From assembly GCA_001899585.1 (NCBI GenBank), contig MKWE01000056.1, positions 112,199-176,198 of the forward strand: DNA of 64,000 bases, given 5' to 3'. The position numbers were made by a program, and so were the translations under genes. The notes under the pieces were generated by a model. It worked only from the letters and a program-made list of their open reading frames with translations, did no database searches and was not told the DNA's origin. Of this stretch, positions 12,924 through 22,788 are shown piece after piece. Within the stretch, counting starts at the first letter, position 1. The number at the start of each line of letters is the position of its first letter. This DNA comes from Rhodospirillales bacterium 70-18. GTDB lineage: Bacteria; Pseudomonadota; Alphaproteobacteria; Acetobacterales; Acetobacteraceae.

Positions 12924-13619
12924 ATGATGATCGCAGCGCTCGCCTTCTATGTGTTCGCGGCCATTCTGATCGCCTCCGCGGCGATGGTGGTCAGTGCGCG
13001 CAATCCGGTGCACTCCGTGCTGTTCCTGATCCTGGCGTTCTTTAACGCGGCGGCGCTGTTCCTGCTGGCCGGGGCGGAATTCCTGGCGATGATCCTGGTG
13101 ATCGTCTACGTGGGCGCGGTCGCGGTGCTGTTCCTGTTCGTGGTGATGATGCTGGATATCAACTTCTCGCAGCTGCGCGAGGGGTTCCAGCGCTATGCCC
13201 CGGTGGGGGCGACCATCGGCGTGGTGCTGCTGGCGGAACTGGCGATCGTGCTGGGCGGCTGGAAGTTCGCGCCCGGCGCCGCCAGCCTCCGCTTCGCGCC
13301 GCGGGCCGAGGGGGTGCACAACACCGCCCAGCTCGGCCAGCTGATCTATACGCATTACATCCTACTGTTCCAGGCATCCGGCCTGGTGCTGCTGGTGGCG
13401 ATGATCGGCGCGATCGTGCTGACCCTGCGCGACAAGACATCCTCGCGCCACCAGGTGATCGCCCAGCAGATCGGCCGGATGGCCGGCGACACGCTGGAGA
13501 TGATGGATGTGCGCAGCGGCGCCGGCGTGCGCGAGCTTGGCATCATCCGGCCGAAGCCGGCGCCCGAGCCGGAAGTGGCGGCGCATGACGATCACGGACA
13601 TCATGGGGGAGGGCACTGA
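12924..13619 (+). CDS. nuoJ: NADH-quinone oxidoreductase subunit J
   Basis: NuoJ is a membrane-arm subunit with five transmembrane helices. It includes the pi-bulge helix TM3 ([24 protein letters not shown], quoted in parts: [14 protein letters not shown]) that rotates during turnover. At 231 residues it is longer than the usual 165-205 because of a hydrophilic tail ending in the His-rich segment [11 protein letters not shown]. The adjacent ATGATG makes the start uncertain by one codon. nuoK begins one base after its stop. Confidence 0.95.
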   Translation: MMIAALAFYVFAAILIASAAMVVSARNPVHSVLFLILAFFNAAALFLLAGAEFLAMILVIVYVGAVAVLFLFVVMMLDINFSQLREGFQRYAPVGATIGVVLLAELAIVLGGWKFAPGAASLRFAPRAEGVHNTAQLGQLIYTHYILLFQASGLVLLVAMIGAIVLTLRDKTSSRHQVIAQQIGRMAGDTLEMMDVRSGAGVRELGIIRPKPAPEPEVAAHDDHGHHGGGH

Positions 13620-13620
13620 C

Positions 13621-13932
13621 ATGCTCGCGGTCGGGCTCGGCCATTATCTGGCCGTCAGCGCCATCCTGCTGGTGCTGGGCATCTTCGGCATCTTCCTGAA
13701 CCGGAAGAACGTCATCGTCATCCTGATGTCCATCGAGCTGATGCTGCTGGCGGTGAACCTCAACCTGGTTGCCTTCTCCTCGGCGCTGGACGACCTGACC
13801 GGGCAGGTCATGGCGATGTTCGTCCTGACCGTGGCGGCTGCCGAGGCAGCGATCGGGCTGGCCATCGTGGTGATCTATTTCCGCAACCGCGGCTCGATCG
13901 AGGTCGAGGACGTGAATCTGATGAAGGGCTGA
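13621..13932 (+). CDS. nuoK: NADH-quinone oxidoreductase subunit K
   Basis: NuoK is a small antiporter-related membrane subunit (related to MrpC) with three helices. The 103-residue protein carries the conserved membrane glutamate near residue 39 ([13 protein letters not shown]), which is needed for proton transfer, and a second acidic position in the third helix ([11 protein letters not shown]). ATG at 13621 gives the standard length. Upstream in-frame starts inside nuoJ would add a non-conserved stretch. Confidence 0.96.
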   Translation: MLAVGLGHYLAVSAILLVLGIFGIFLNRKNVIVILMSIELMLLAVNLNLVAFSSALDDLTGQVMAMFVLTVAAAEAAIGLAIVVIYFRNRGSIEVEDVNLMKG

Positions 13933-13936
13933 GCGC

Positions 13937-15865
13937 ATGCTCTACGCTGTTGCCGTCTTTGCGCCGCTCCTCGGTTCCGTCGTCGCCGGGTTCTTCGGCA
14001 AGGCCATCGGGGACCGTGCGGCCCAGGCCGTCACCATCCTGTGCATGCTGCTGGCCTCGGCCTGCGGCGTGGCATCGTTCGTGTCGCTGGTCTACCAGGG
14101 CGGCACGCCGGGTGTGGTCGACCTGGGCACCTGGGTCGATGCCGGCAGTTTCCATGTTTCCTGGGCGCTGCGCTACGACACGCTCTCGGCGGTGATGGTG
14201 GCGATGGTCACCTGCGTGGCGACGCTGATCCATATCTACAGCGTCGGCTACATGAGCCACGACAACTCGATCGCACGCTTCTTCAGCTATCTCAGCCTGT
14301 TCACCTTCGCCATGCTGATGCTGGTGACCGCCGACAACCTGCTGCAGCTGTTCTTCGGCTGGGAGGGCGTGGGCCTGGCGAGCTATTTGCTGATCGGCTT
14401 CTGGTATGAGAAGCCGAGCGCCTGCGCCGCGGCGATGAAGGCGTTCATCGTCAACCGCATCGGCGACCTCGGCTTCGCGGTCGGCATCGCGCTGGTGTTC
14501 TTCACCTTCGGCAGCATCCAGTTCGGCGACATCTTCGCCGCGATCGGCCAGCATTCCGCCGACACCTACCATGTGCTCGGCGGCACCTGGCCGGCCTTCG
14601 AGGTGATCGGCGTCCTGCTGTTCATCGGCGCCATGGGCAAATCGGCGCAGCTCGGCCTGCATGTCTGGCTGCCGGACGCGATGGAGGGGCCGACGCCGGT
14701 TTCCGCGCTGATCCATGCCGCGACGATGGTGACGGCCGGCGTGTTCCTGATGGCGCGGATGTCGCCGCTGCTGGACCACGCGCCGGGTGCGTTGGCCTTC
14801 GTGGCGGTGGTGGGCGGCAGCACGGCGCTGTTCGCAGCGACCATCGGCTGCGTGCAGAACGACATCAAGCGGGTGATCGCCTATTCCACCTGCTCCCAGC
14901 TTGGCTACATGTTCGTGGCCGCCGGCGTGGGGGCCTATCAGGCCTCGATCTTCCACCTGCTGACGCATGCCTTCTTCAAGGCGCTGCTGTTCATGGGCGC
15001 CGGCTCGGTGATCCACGCGATGTCCGACGAGCAGGACATCCGCAAGATGGGCGGCATCTGGAAGAAGATCCCGCTGACCTACACCGTGATGTGGATCGGC
15101 AGCCTGGCGCTGGGCGGCGTGTATCCGTTCGCCGGCTACTTCTCCAAGGACGCGATCCTGGAGGCGGCCTGGGCGTCGGACAGCGCCAGCGGGCATTACG
15201 GCTTCTGGTGCGGGCTGATCGCGGCGTTCCTGACCGCGTTCTATTCCTGGCGCCTGCTGATCCTGACCTTCCATGGCAAGCCGCGCGCCGACCACCACAC
15301 CATGGAGCATGTCCACGAAAGCCCGGCGGTGATGACGGTGCCGCTGATCCTGCTGGCCATCGGCGCCGTGGTGCTGGGCTTCCTGTTCCGCGACCAACTG
15401 CTGGGCGAGCACTGGCAGGCGTTCTGGGGCCAGAGCATCCAGATCGCGGCCGACAACCACGTGCTGCACGCGATGGAGGAGGTGCCGGGCTGGGTGGCGC
15501 TGGCGCCCAGCGTGCTGGGCTTCGCGGGCATCGCGCTGGCATATTTCATGTATATGGCGGTGCCGTCGCTGCCGGGGCAGCTCGCCTCCGCCTTCGCGCC
15601 GGTGTACCGCTTCCTGCTGAACAAGTGGTATTTCGACGAGCTGTACGACGCCGTGCTGGTGCGCCCGCTGATGGCGCTGTCCCGCCTGCTGTGGCAGGTG
15701 GGCGACGCCACGTTGATCGACGGCATCCCCAACGGGATGGCATCGCTCACCTCCGACAGTTCGGCGCAGGTGGTCAAGGTGCAGACCGGATCGATCGCCA
15801 ACTACGCCTTTGCCATGCTGATCGGCGTCGTCGCGCTGATCAGCGTCTTCCTGATCTTCCGGTGA
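13937..15865 (+). CDS. nuoL: NADH-quinone oxidoreductase subunit L
   Basis: NuoL is the distal antiporter-like proton pump of complex I, with the long lateral helix that runs along the membrane arm. The 642-residue length fits. Visible signatures are the [19 protein letters not shown] helix with its key glutamate, the [20 protein letters not shown] loop and [17 protein letters not shown] with the central lysine. The C-terminal lateral helix is followed by the final anchor (about 615-640). It starts 4 bases after nuoK. Confidence 0.98.
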   Translation: MLYAVAVFAPLLGSVVAGFFGKAIGDRAAQAVTILCMLLASACGVASFVSLVYQGGTPGVVDLGTWVDAGSFHVSWALRYDTLSAVMVAMVTCVATLIHIYSVGYMSHDNSIARFFSYLSLFTFAMLMLVTADNLLQLFFGWEGVGLASYLLIGFWYEKPSACAAAMKAFIVNRIGDLGFAVGIALVFFTFGSIQFGDIFAAIGQHSADTYHVLGGTWPAFEVIGVLLFIGAMGKSAQLGLHVWLPDAMEGPTPVSALIHAATMVTAGVFLMARMSPLLDHAPGALAFVAVVGGSTALFAATIGCVQNDIKRVIAYSTCSQLGYMFVAAGVGAYQASIFHLLTHAFFKALLFMGAGSVIHAMSDEQDIRKMGGIWKKIPLTYTVMWIGSLALGGVYPFAGYFSKDAILEAAWASDSASGHYGFWCGLIAAFLTAFYSWRLLILTFHGKPRADHHTMEHVHESPAVMTVPLILLAIGAVVLGFLFRDQLLGEHWQAFWGQSIQIAADNHVLHAMEEVPGWVALAPSVLGFAGIALAYFMYMAVPSLPGQLASAFAPVYRFLLNKWYFDELYDAVLVRPLMALSRLLWQVGDATLIDGIPNGMASLTSDSSAQVVKVQTGSIANYAFAMLIGVVALISVFLIFR

Positions 15866-15869
15866 CATC

Positions 15870-17396
15870 ATGAACGCGGCTGGCTTCCCCCTGCTTTCGC
15901 TCCTCACCTTCCTGCCGCTGGCCGGCGCGGTGGTGATCATGTCGGTCCGCGGCGACGAGGCCACGGTCGCCGCCAATGCGCGCTGGACGGCGCTGTGGAC
16001 CAGCCTGATCGTCTTCGCGCTGTCGCTGATCCTGTGGGTGCGGTTCGACCCCTCCGACCCGGGTTTCCAGTTCGTGGAACAGGCGTCGTGGCTGCCGCAA
16101 TGGGGCATCACCTACAAGATGGGGGTGGACGGCATCTCGGTGCTGTTCGTGCTGCTCTCCACCGCGCTGACGCCGATCTGCATCCTGGCGAGCTGGGAGG
16201 CGATCCAGACGCGGGTGCGCGAGTTCATGCTCTCCTTCCTCATCCTCGAAACGATGATGGTCGGCATGTTCTGCGCGCTCGATTTCGTCGTGTTCTACAT
16301 GTTTTTTGAGGGCGTGCTCATCCCGATGTATCTCATCATCGGGATTTGGGGCGGGCCGCGCCGGGTGTATGCGGCGATCAAGTTCTTCCTCTACACGCTG
16401 GCCGGCTCGGTGCTGATGCTGCTGGCGCTGCTGGCGATGTGGTATGCGGCCGGCACCACCGACATCCCGGCGCTGCTGAAATACAGCTTCCCGGCCTCGA
16501 TGCAGACCTGGCTGTTCCTGGCCTTCTTCGCCAGCTTCGCGGTGAAGGTGCCGATGTGGCCGGTGCATACCTGGCTGCCGGACGCGCATGTGGAGGCGCC
16601 GACCGCGGGCTCGGTCATCCTGGCGGGCGTGCTGCTGAAGATGGGGGCGTACGGGTTCCTGCGCTTCTCGGTGCCGATGCTGCCGCTGGCCTCCGCTTAT
16701 TTCGCGCCCTTCATCTACACGCTGTCGGTGGTGGCGGTGATCTACACCTCGCTGGTGGCGCTGGCGCAGACCGACATGAAGAAGCTGATCGCCTATTCCT
16801 CGGTCGCGCATATGGGCGTGGTGACCATCGGCATTTTCACCATCAACATGCAGGGCGTCTCGGGCGCGCTGTTCCAGATGCTTTCGCATGGCGTGGTCTC
16901 GGCCGCGCTGTTCCTGTGCGTCGGCGTGATCTACGACCGTATGCATACTCGCGAGATCGCCCGTTACGGCGGGCTGGCCAGCCGCATGCCGGCCTATGCC
17001 TTCACCTTCATGCTGTTCACCATGGCTAGCGTCGGGCTGCCCGGCACCGCCGGCTTCGTCGGAGAGGTGCTGGTGCTGATCGGTGCCTTCAAGGTCAGCT
17101 TCTGGCTCGCGCTGCTCGGCAGCATGGGGATGATCCTCGGTGCGGCCTACATGCTGTATCTGTATCGCCGGGTGGTGTTCGGAAGGCTGACCAAGGACGA
17201 GCTGAAATCCATCCTGGACCTGAGCCCGCGTGAGATCGCGGTGTTCGCGCCGCTGATCATCCTGACGCTGTGGATGGGCATCTACCCGTCGAGCTTCACC
17301 AGCTTCTGGGATGCCAGCGTGAGCGCCATGGTCGAACACCACCAGGCGGCGCTGCTTCTGCACGACACCGTGAAGCTGGCCGGAGTGATGAAGTGA
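15870..17396 (+). CDS. nuoM: NADH-quinone oxidoreductase subunit M
   Basis: NuoM is the middle antiporter-like proton-pumping subunit. The 508-residue, roughly 14-helix protein has the family landmark [18 protein letters not shown] with the conserved glutamate. It also has [20 protein letters not shown] and the [16 protein letters not shown] half-channel helix. The stop codon overlaps the nuoN start (TGATG), so the two are probably translated in step. The start is 4 bases after nuoL. Confidence 0.98.
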   Translation: MNAAGFPLLSLLTFLPLAGAVVIMSVRGDEATVAANARWTALWTSLIVFALSLILWVRFDPSDPGFQFVEQASWLPQWGITYKMGVDGISVLFVLLSTALTPICILASWEAIQTRVREFMLSFLILETMMVGMFCALDFVVFYMFFEGVLIPMYLIIGIWGGPRRVYAAIKFFLYTLAGSVLMLLALLAMWYAAGTTDIPALLKYSFPASMQTWLFLAFFASFAVKVPMWPVHTWLPDAHVEAPTAGSVILAGVLLKMGAYGFLRFSVPMLPLASAYFAPFIYTLSVVAVIYTSLVALAQTDMKKLIAYSSVAHMGVVTIGIFTINMQGVSGALFQMLSHGVVSAALFLCVGVIYDRMHTREIARYGGLASRMPAYAFTFMLFTMASVGLPGTAGFVGEVLVLIGAFKVSFWLALLGSMGMILGAAYMLYLYRRVVFGRLTKDELKSILDLSPREIAVFAPLIILTLWMGIYPSSFTSFWDASVSAMVEHHQAALLLHDTVKLAGVMK

Positions 17397-18847
17397 TGGG
17401 CGGGGCCGCGATGACCTGGATGTCGCTGAACTGGACGCTGGCGCTGCCGGAGATCGTGCTGTCGTGCTGCGGCATGGCAATCCTGATCCTGGGCGTGGTG
17501 AGCCGCGGCAATTTCTTCCGCCTGGGCTGCATGCTGACGGTGGGCGCCTTCCTGCTCACCGCGATGCTGGTGCTGTCGGGGGCCAACGGGGTTGGCTATT
17601 CCGGGCTGTTCGTCACCGATGCCTACAGCGTGTTCGTCAAGCTGCTGGTGCTGGCCGCCGCCACCCTCGGCGTGGTGATGTCGCTGGATTACAACGAGCA
17701 TGAGAACCTGCGCCGGTTCGAATTCCCGGTGCTGATGCTGTTCTCCACCGTCGGCATGATGCTGATGGCCTCGGCGACCAGCCTGATGACCATGTACATG
17801 GGCGTCGAGCTGATGAGCCTGTCGATCTACGTGCTGGCCGCCTTCGCGCGCGACGAACTGCGCTCCTCCGAGGCCGGGCTGAAGTATTTCGTACTCGGCT
17901 CGCTGGCGTCCGGGCTGCTGCTCTATGGCGTGTCGCTGATCTACGGCTTCACCGGCTCGATGGATTTTGCCCTGCTGGCCAAGGCGCTGAGTGATCCGGC
18001 CAGTGCCTCGCCCGGGCTGGTGGTCGGCATCGTGTTCGTGCTGTCCGGCCTCGCGCTGAAGGTCTCGGCGGTGCCGTTCCACATGTGGACGCCCGACGTG
18101 TACGAGGGCGCCCCGACCCCGGTGACCGCGTTCATGGCCAGCGCGCCGAAAGTCGCCGCGATGGCGCTGCTGGTGCGGCTGATGGCCTCGCCGTTCGGGC
18201 ATCTGCTGGCGCAGTGGCAGCAGCTCATCGTGCTGATGTCGATCGCCTCGATGCTGCTGGGCTCGCTGGCGGCGATCGGCCAGCGCAACTTCAAGCGGCT
18301 GATGGCCTATTCGTCGATCGGCCACATGGGCTACGCACTGATCGGGCTGGCGGCCGGCACCCAGGCGGGCGTGCGCGGCGTGCTGATCTACCTGGTCACC
18401 TACGTGTTCATGAATATCGGCACGTTCGCGTTGATTATCGCCATGCGCCGGCGCGGGCGGGCGGTGGAAGGCATCACCGATCTCGCCGGGCTGGGCCGGA
18501 CCGACCCGGCGATGGCGCTGGGCCTGGCGGTGTTCATGTTCAGCATGGCCGGCATCCCGCCGTTCTCCGGCTTCTGGGGCAAGTATTTCATCTTCACCGC
18601 CGCCGTGCAGCAGGGCATGTGGGCGCTGGCGGTGATCGGCGTGCTGACCAGCGTGATCGGCGCCTTCTATTACATCCGTATCATCAAGGTGATGTATTTC
18701 GACGCGCCGGACGAAGCTTTCGACGTGCGGCCGGCATCGCTGTCCTTCGTGGCCGGGGTGGGCGGATTGTTCACAACCTTGTTCTTCCTCTACCCGGCCC
18801 CGGTCGTCGCGGCGGCGGAGGCGGCCGCGAAGGTGCTGTTCGGGTGA
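17396..18847 (+). CDS. nuoN: NADH-quinone oxidoreductase subunit N
   Basis: NuoN is the proximal antiporter-like subunit of complex I and the last nuo gene. The 483-residue protein has LMTMYMGVELMSLSIYVL with the conserved glutamate, and PFHMWTPDVYEGAPTPVTAF. It also has the lysine-bearing helix KYFVLGSLASGLLLYG. ATG at 17396 overlaps the nuoM stop; ATG at 17411 (MTWMSLNW) is an equally reasonable start. Its stop overlaps the birA start by four bases. Confidence 0.97.
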   Translation: MGGAAMTWMSLNWTLALPEIVLSCCGMAILILGVVSRGNFFRLGCMLTVGAFLLTAMLVLSGANGVGYSGLFVTDAYSVFVKLLVLAAATLGVVMSLDYNEHENLRRFEFPVLMLFSTVGMMLMASATSLMTMYMGVELMSLSIYVLAAFARDELRSSEAGLKYFVLGSLASGLLLYGVSLIYGFTGSMDFALLAKALSDPASASPGLVVGIVFVLSGLALKVSAVPFHMWTPDVYEGAPTPVTAFMASAPKVAAMALLVRLMASPFGHLLAQWQQLIVLMSIASMLLGSLAAIGQRNFKRLMAYSSIGHMGYALIGLAAGTQAGVRGVLIYLVTYVFMNIGTFALIIAMRRRGRAVEGITDLAGLGRTDPAMALGLAVFMFSMAGIPPFSGFWGKYFIFTAAVQQGMWALAVIGVLTSVIGAFYYIRIIKVMYFDAPDEAFDVRPASLSFVAGVGGLFTTLFFLYPAPVVAAAEAAAKVLFG

Positions 18848-19536
18848 CAGCGTCCGCCGCGGCACCGTCCCTTCCGCGGGGATGGCGGCTCGCGGTCCAT
18901 GCGGCGCTGCCCTCGACCTCCGATCTGTGCCGCGCGCTGGCGCAGGATGGCGCCCCCGCGCTGCTTGCGGTGCAGGCGCGCCAGCAAGTGCAGGGGCGGG
19001 GCAGCAAGGGCCGCCATTGGGAATCCCCGGAAGGCAATCTCTACATCTCCGTCCTCCTGCGCCCGCCGGGGCCGGCGCGCGAGGCCAGCCAATGGTCGCT
19101 GCTGGCCGGCGTCGCGGTGGCCGAGGCGGTGGTGGGGGTACTCGGCGACGACCGGGCGCTGGCGCTGAAATGGCCGAACGACCTGCTGCTGGGCGGCGCC
19201 AAGCTCGCCGGCATCCTGGTCGACAGCAGCGCCGCCCAGGGCGCGCTGGACTGGGTGGTGATCGGCATCGGCATCAACCTGGCGCTGGCCCCCACGGTGC
19301 CGGACCGGCGTACCGCGTGCCTGGGCGATGTGATCGCGCCGCCACCCCCCACGACGATGGCGGCCCTGCTGCTGGCGCGGCTGGAACATTGGCGCGGCGT
19401 ACAGGAGGCCGCAGGCTTCGCGCCGGTGCGCGATGCCTGGGCGCATTGGGGCGCGCGGCTTCCGGGCTTCGCCGGCCTCGCGGCGGACGGCAGCCTGCTG
19501 GCGCCGGCGGGCACGCTGCTACAGGCCGAGGAATAG
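18844..19536 (+). CDS. birA: Biotin-[acetyl-CoA-carboxylase] ligase (class I, no repressor domain)
   Basis: This enzyme activates biotin to biotinyl-AMP and attaches it to the lysine of biotin carboxyl carrier proteins. The 230-residue protein lacks the N-terminal winged-helix found in bifunctional BirA and is ligase only. Catalytic-loop motif [15 protein letters not shown] lies near 57-71, and [17 protein letters not shown] carries the conserved lysine. GTG at 18844 overlaps the nuoN stop. The position between nuoN and coaX is conserved in alphaproteobacteria. Confidence 0.93.
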   Translation: MTASAAAPSLPRGWRLAVHAALPSTSDLCRALAQDGAPALLAVQARQQVQGRGSKGRHWESPEGNLYISVLLRPPGPAREASQWSLLAGVAVAEAVVGVLGDDRALALKWPNDLLLGGAKLAGILVDSSAAQGALDWVVIGIGINLALAPTVPDRRTACLGDVIAPPPPTTMAALLLARLEHWRGVQEAAGFAPVRDAWAHWGARLPGFAGLAADGSLLAPAGTLLQAEE

Positions 19537-19540
19537 CGCC

Positions 19541-20350
19541 ATGCTGCTGGTCATCGACGCAGGCAACACCAACGTGGTCATGGCGATCCACGACGCGCAT
19601 GGCTGGCGCGGCACCTGGCGCATCGCTACCGACCCGCAGCGCACCTCCGACGATTACGCGGTCTGGCTGCTCACCCTGCTCGGCCTCTCCGGCCTGAAGC
19701 GCGAGGAGGTCTCGGCCGCCGTCATCGGCACGGTGGTTCCGGCCGCCCTCTACCACCTGCGCCGCCTCTGCCGCGACTGGTTCGAGGTGGAGCCGCTGGT
19801 CGCCCGCGCCACGCTGGACTGGGGCTTCGAGATCCGCATCGATAACCCCGACGAGGTCGGCGCCGACCGGCTGCTGAACGCGCTGGCCGGCCACCGCACC
19901 TATGGCGGGCCGCTGGTGGTGATCGATTTCGGCACCGCGACCACCTTCGACGTGGTGGACAAGGACGGCGCCTATCTCGGCGGCGTGATCGCGCCGGGCA
20001 TCAACTTGTCGATCGAGGCGCTGCACCGCGCCGCCGCTCGCCTGCCGCGCATCGGCATCGGCCGGCCGCAGGCGGTGATCGGCCGCTCCACCGTGCCGGC
20101 CATGCAGTCCGGCATCTACTGGGGCTATGTCGCGATGATCGAGGGGCTGGTGGCGCGCATCCAGGCGGAGTATGGCGGCGGCCTGAAGGTGATCGCCACC
20201 GGCGGCCTGGCCTCGCTGCTCGCCGAAGGCACCACGGTGATCGAGCATATCGACCCCGATTTGACATTGGATGGCCTGCGGATGTTGGCGCAGCGCAATA
20301 CGGCCCCCACATTGTCCAAGGAACGGGCACGTCTGCCCGAACAGGATTGA
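19541..20350 (+). CDS. coaX: Type III pantothenate kinase
   Basis: CoaX phosphorylates pantothenate, the first step of coenzyme A synthesis, and is of the feedback-resistant ASKHA-fold class. The 269-residue protein shows phosphate-1 loop [11 protein letters not shown] (6-16), the substrate motif [12 protein letters not shown] (about 107-118) with the catalytic aspartate, the [11 protein letters not shown] phosphate-2 loop, and [11 protein letters not shown] at 19541 lies 4 bases after the birA stop. An open frame extending into birA is not used. Confidence 0.96.
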   Translation: MLLVIDAGNTNVVMAIHDAHGWRGTWRIATDPQRTSDDYAVWLLTLLGLSGLKREEVSAAVIGTVVPAALYHLRRLCRDWFEVEPLVARATLDWGFEIRIDNPDEVGADRLLNALAGHRTYGGPLVVIDFGTATTFDVVDKDGAYLGGVIAPGINLSIEALHRAAARLPRIGIGRPQAVIGRSTVPAMQSGIYWGYVAMIEGLVARIQAEYGGGLKVIATGGLASLLAEGTTVIEHIDPDLTLDGLRMLAQRNTAPTLSKERARLPEQD

Positions 20351-20397
20351 TCTCTCCGGGCCTCCCGCCCGGCTGCATTGGAAATTGAAGGCTGCAT

Positions 20398-22044
20398 ATG
20401 GACGCGTTGAGCGGCGATCTGGCGTTCCTGCCACTGGGCGGGACGGGCGAGATCGGGATGAACCTGAACCTGTACCGCTACGGTGGGCGGTGGCTGGCGG
20501 TGGATTGCGGCATCGGCTTCGGTGGCGCCGAGCACCCCGAGGTCGATGTGATGATGCCGGACCCGGCCTTCATCGCCGAACGGCGCGACAAGCTGGTCGG
20601 GCTGGTGATCACCCATGCGCATGAGGACCATATCGGCGCGGTCGCCTGGCTGTGGCCGCAACTGCGCTGCCCGGTCTATGCCACCCCCTTCGCCGCGGCG
20701 GTCCTGCGCCGCAAGCTGGCCGAGGTGCAGCTCAACGGCGAGGTGAAGGTCCACGTCATCCCGACCGGCGGGGCCTTCGAGGTGGCGCCGTTCAGCCTGC
20801 AATTCCTGCGCATGGCCCACTCCATCCCCGAGTCGCAGGCGCTGGTGATCCGCACCCCGGCCGGCATCGTGCTCCATACCGGCGACTGGAAGATGGACCC
20901 CGAGCCCATGCTCGGCCCCTGCACCGACGAGGCGGCGCTGGCCGCCCTGGGCGACGAGGGCGTGCTGGCGATGGTCTGCGACAGCACCAACGCCATGGTC
21001 GAAGGGCATTCGGGCAGCGAGGGCGATGTGCGCCGCAGCCTGGCCGCCCTCATTCGCGGCATCAGCGGCCGGATCGCGGTCACCTGCTTCGCCAGCAACG
21101 TCGCCCGCGTGGAATCCGTCGCCCTGGCCGCCCGCGCCGCCGGCCGCAGCGTGGCCATCGTCGGCCGCTCCCTGCGCAACCTGGACGCCGCGTCGCGCGA
21201 ATGCGGCTACCTCAAGGGCATCCCGCCCTTCCTGAGCGAGGACGAGGCCAACGACGTCCCCGACGAGAACCTGCTGATCCTGGTCACCGGCAGCCAGGGC
21301 GAGCCGCGCAGCGCGCTGGCCCGCATCGCCATGGACACCCACCCCCGCATCGAGCTGGGCGAGGGCGACACCGTGGTGTTCAGCAGCCGCATGATCCCGG
21401 GCAACGAGCGGGCGATCGGCGCGGTCCAGGACAATCTGGTGCGCCGCGGCGTGCAGTTGATGACCGACGAGGACCACATGGTCCACGTCTCCGGCCATCC
21501 GGCCCGCGACGAGCTGCGCAAGCTGTACAAGCTGGTCCGCCCGCGCTTCACCGTGCCGGTGCACGGCGAATGGCGCCACCTGTCCGCCCATGCCGCCCTG
21601 GCGCAGGAGGCGCAGGTCACCCCCATCCTGATCGAGGACGGCGATATCCTGCGCCTCTCCCCCGGCCGGCCGGAGGTGACCGACAGCGCCCCGGTGGGCC
21701 GCCTGGTGCTGGATGGCGGCAGGCTGGTGCCGCTGCAAGGCGGCGTGATGGGCGCGCGGCGGCGGATGCTGTACAACGGCGTCGTCATCGCCTCGCTGGC
21801 CGTGGACGAGTCCGGCCGCCTGCTCGGCACCCCCAAGGTCAGCGCCCCCGGCCTGTTCGAGCCGGAGGATCCGCAGACCGGCCGCTTGGCCGCCGATCTG
21901 GCCCAGGCGATCGCCGACCTGCCGCTCGCCCTGCGGCGCGAGGACGCGGCACTGGCCGACGCCGCCCGTGCCGCGCTGCGCCGCGCGCTGGGCCGGCGGC
22001 TGCAGAAGCGGCCGCTGGTGGATGTGCATCTGCTGCGCGTCTGA
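20398..22044 (+). CDS. rnj: Ribonuclease J
   Basis: RNase J is a metallo-beta-lactamase/beta-CASP ribonuclease with 5'-3' exo- and endonuclease activity in rRNA maturation and mRNA decay. The 548-residue protein has the zinc motif THAHEDHIGA (His73, His75, Asp77, His78), then the beta-CASP inserts with VTGSQGEPRSAL and the late histidine motif MVHVSGHPARDEL. The C-terminal domain follows from about 460. It lies 47 bases after coaX and probably in the same transcript. The use of RNase J fits alphaproteobacteria. Confidence 0.95.
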   Translation: MDALSGDLAFLPLGGTGEIGMNLNLYRYGGRWLAVDCGIGFGGAEHPEVDVMMPDPAFIAERRDKLVGLVITHAHEDHIGAVAWLWPQLRCPVYATPFAAAVLRRKLAEVQLNGEVKVHVIPTGGAFEVAPFSLQFLRMAHSIPESQALVIRTPAGIVLHTGDWKMDPEPMLGPCTDEAALAALGDEGVLAMVCDSTNAMVEGHSGSEGDVRRSLAALIRGISGRIAVTCFASNVARVESVALAARAAGRSVAIVGRSLRNLDAASRECGYLKGIPPFLSEDEANDVPDENLLILVTGSQGEPRSALARIAMDTHPRIELGEGDTVVFSSRMIPGNERAIGAVQDNLVRRGVQLMTDEDHMVHVSGHPARDELRKLYKLVRPRFTVPVHGEWRHLSAHAALAQEAQVTPILIEDGDILRLSPGRPEVTDSAPVGRLVLDGGRLVPLQGGVMGARRRMLYNGVVIASLAVDESGRLLGTPKVSAPGLFEPEDPQTGRLAADLAQAIADLPLALRREDAALADAARAALRRALGRRLQKRPLVDVHLLRV

Positions 22045-22082
22045 CGGGCGGGGAAGGACTGGCGGACAGGGAAGGACTGGCG

Positions 22083-22343
22083 ATGAGCCCGATCACCGGG
22101 ACGGCGATGTACATCATCATCTGGTGGGTGGTGCTATTCGCGGTGCTGCCCTTCGGCACCCGCCCCGTGGCCGGCGCCGATGCCGAGAGCGGCTGGCGCG
22201 GCGCGCCCGAGCGGCCGCAGCTCTGGAAGAAGGCGCTGGCCACCACCGTGGTGGCGGCGGTCGTGTGGCTCGCCTGCTACCTGGTGATCAGCAGCGACTG
22301 GATCAGTTTCCGCAGCGGCCCCTGGGCCTTGCCGCCAGATTAG
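22083..22343 (+). CDS. DUF1467 family small membrane protein
   Basis: This 86-residue inner-membrane protein has two predicted helices (about 5-23 and 54-73) separated by a polar loop with FGTRPVAGADAESGWRGAPE. This is the pattern of the DUF1467 family, which is found next to rnj or proS in many alphaproteobacteria. Its function is unknown. The start ATG follows GGAAGGACTGGCG. An intrinsic terminator 38 bases after its stop closes the nuo-birA-coaX-rnj-DUF1467 run. Confidence 0.85.
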   Translation: MSPITGTAMYIIIWWVVLFAVLPFGTRPVAGADAESGWRGAPERPQLWKKALATTVVAAVVWLACYLVISSDWISFRSGPWALPPD

Positions 22344-22381
22344 GCAAAATGCCAAAAATACAGGCAATTGCGCATAGAAAG

Positions 22382-22412
22382 TCAGCCATTTCTGTCCAAA
22401 TGGCTGATTTTT
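22382..22412 (+). terminator. Intrinsic terminator after the DUF1467 gene
   Basis: A perfect 10-bp stem TCAGCCATTT / AAATGGCTGA encloses a 6-nt loop and is followed directly by TTTTT. It is clearly canonical and unusually AT-rich for this genome. Confidence 0.88.
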
Positions 22413-22454
22413 CAGCGAAAACCGGCGAATTTTTCGTGGACGGAAACGCGGCTT

Positions 22455-22566
22455 GGACCCATCATCACGGCCAGGAGAGGATTGTTTCCTCCTCCTGCCG
22501 TGTGACTGGCGTTTCCTCCCTAAACTTGGCCCGCTGCGCCCTGAGGCGCGCGGGCCTTCTTTTTAG
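22455..22566 (+). ncRNA. Candidate small RNA with anti-Shine-Dalgarno motifs (or proS leader attenuator)
   Basis: The gene-free stretch between two terminators contains a strong hairpin at 22466-22502. Its outer stem is CACGG/CCGTG, its inner stem CAGGAG/CTCCTG, its top stem AGGA/TCCT, and its loop TTGTT. A pyrimidine-rich unpaired linker with TCCTCC (22514-22519) follows, then a Rho-independent terminator. The hairpin's 3' side also carries TCCTCCTCC. Hairpin, CU-rich linker and terminator is the layout of alphaproteobacterial sRNAs with CCUCC motifs. No protein-coding frame fits. The 5' end and promoter are not identified. An alternative is an attenuator in the 5' leader of proS, 222 bases downstream. 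Confidence 0.45.
22528..22564 (+). terminator. Intrinsic terminator of the candidate sRNA
   Basis: GGCCCGC-T-GCGCC pairs with GGCGC-GCGGGCC (12 bp with one bulged T). The loop is CTGA and the tail TTCTTTTT. No coding region ends just upstream, so it must end a non-coding transcript or act as an attenuator. Confidence 0.85.
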
Positions 22567-22645
22567 GTAACCGATCGGACTGGTCGGTGTCACGCAATTT
22601 CCGCCGGATTTCGCCAAATTTCTGCCGTTTTCTTGCTTCCAACCG

Positions 22646-22692
22646 TTGTGCGGCGCACCATTTGATGCGCGCACACATTGTGCGGCGCACAA
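22646..22692. promoter_or_regulatory. Twin palindromes upstream of proS (possible operator)
   Basis: Two 15-bp elements, TTGTGCGGCGCACCA (22646-22660) and TTGTGCGGCGCACAA (22678-22692), are centred 32 bp apart, about three helical turns. The second is a perfect palindrome (TTGTGC-N3-GCACAA); the first has one mismatch. The binding protein is unknown. They lie about 100 bases before the proS start. Nothing else is recognised in the rest of the 22565-22788 gap. Confidence 0.4.
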
Positions 22693-22788
22693 TAATTCCC
22701 GGCCCGGCAAACCGCGGCGCATCTGGCGGCCCGCGCCGCCAGACTGTAGGGTCCGCCTCTTCCTTGCCATGAATGGACCAGACCCGCG

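Noticed and set aside
13808..16111. Minus-strand 767-codon frame over nuoL
   Set aside because: Shadow of nuoK-nuoM; no ribosome-binding site or recognisable domain.
22565..22788. T-box-like leader upstream of proS
   Set aside because: No T-box sequence or specifier stem seen, and T-boxes are a Gram-positive feature; the terminator lies too far upstream.
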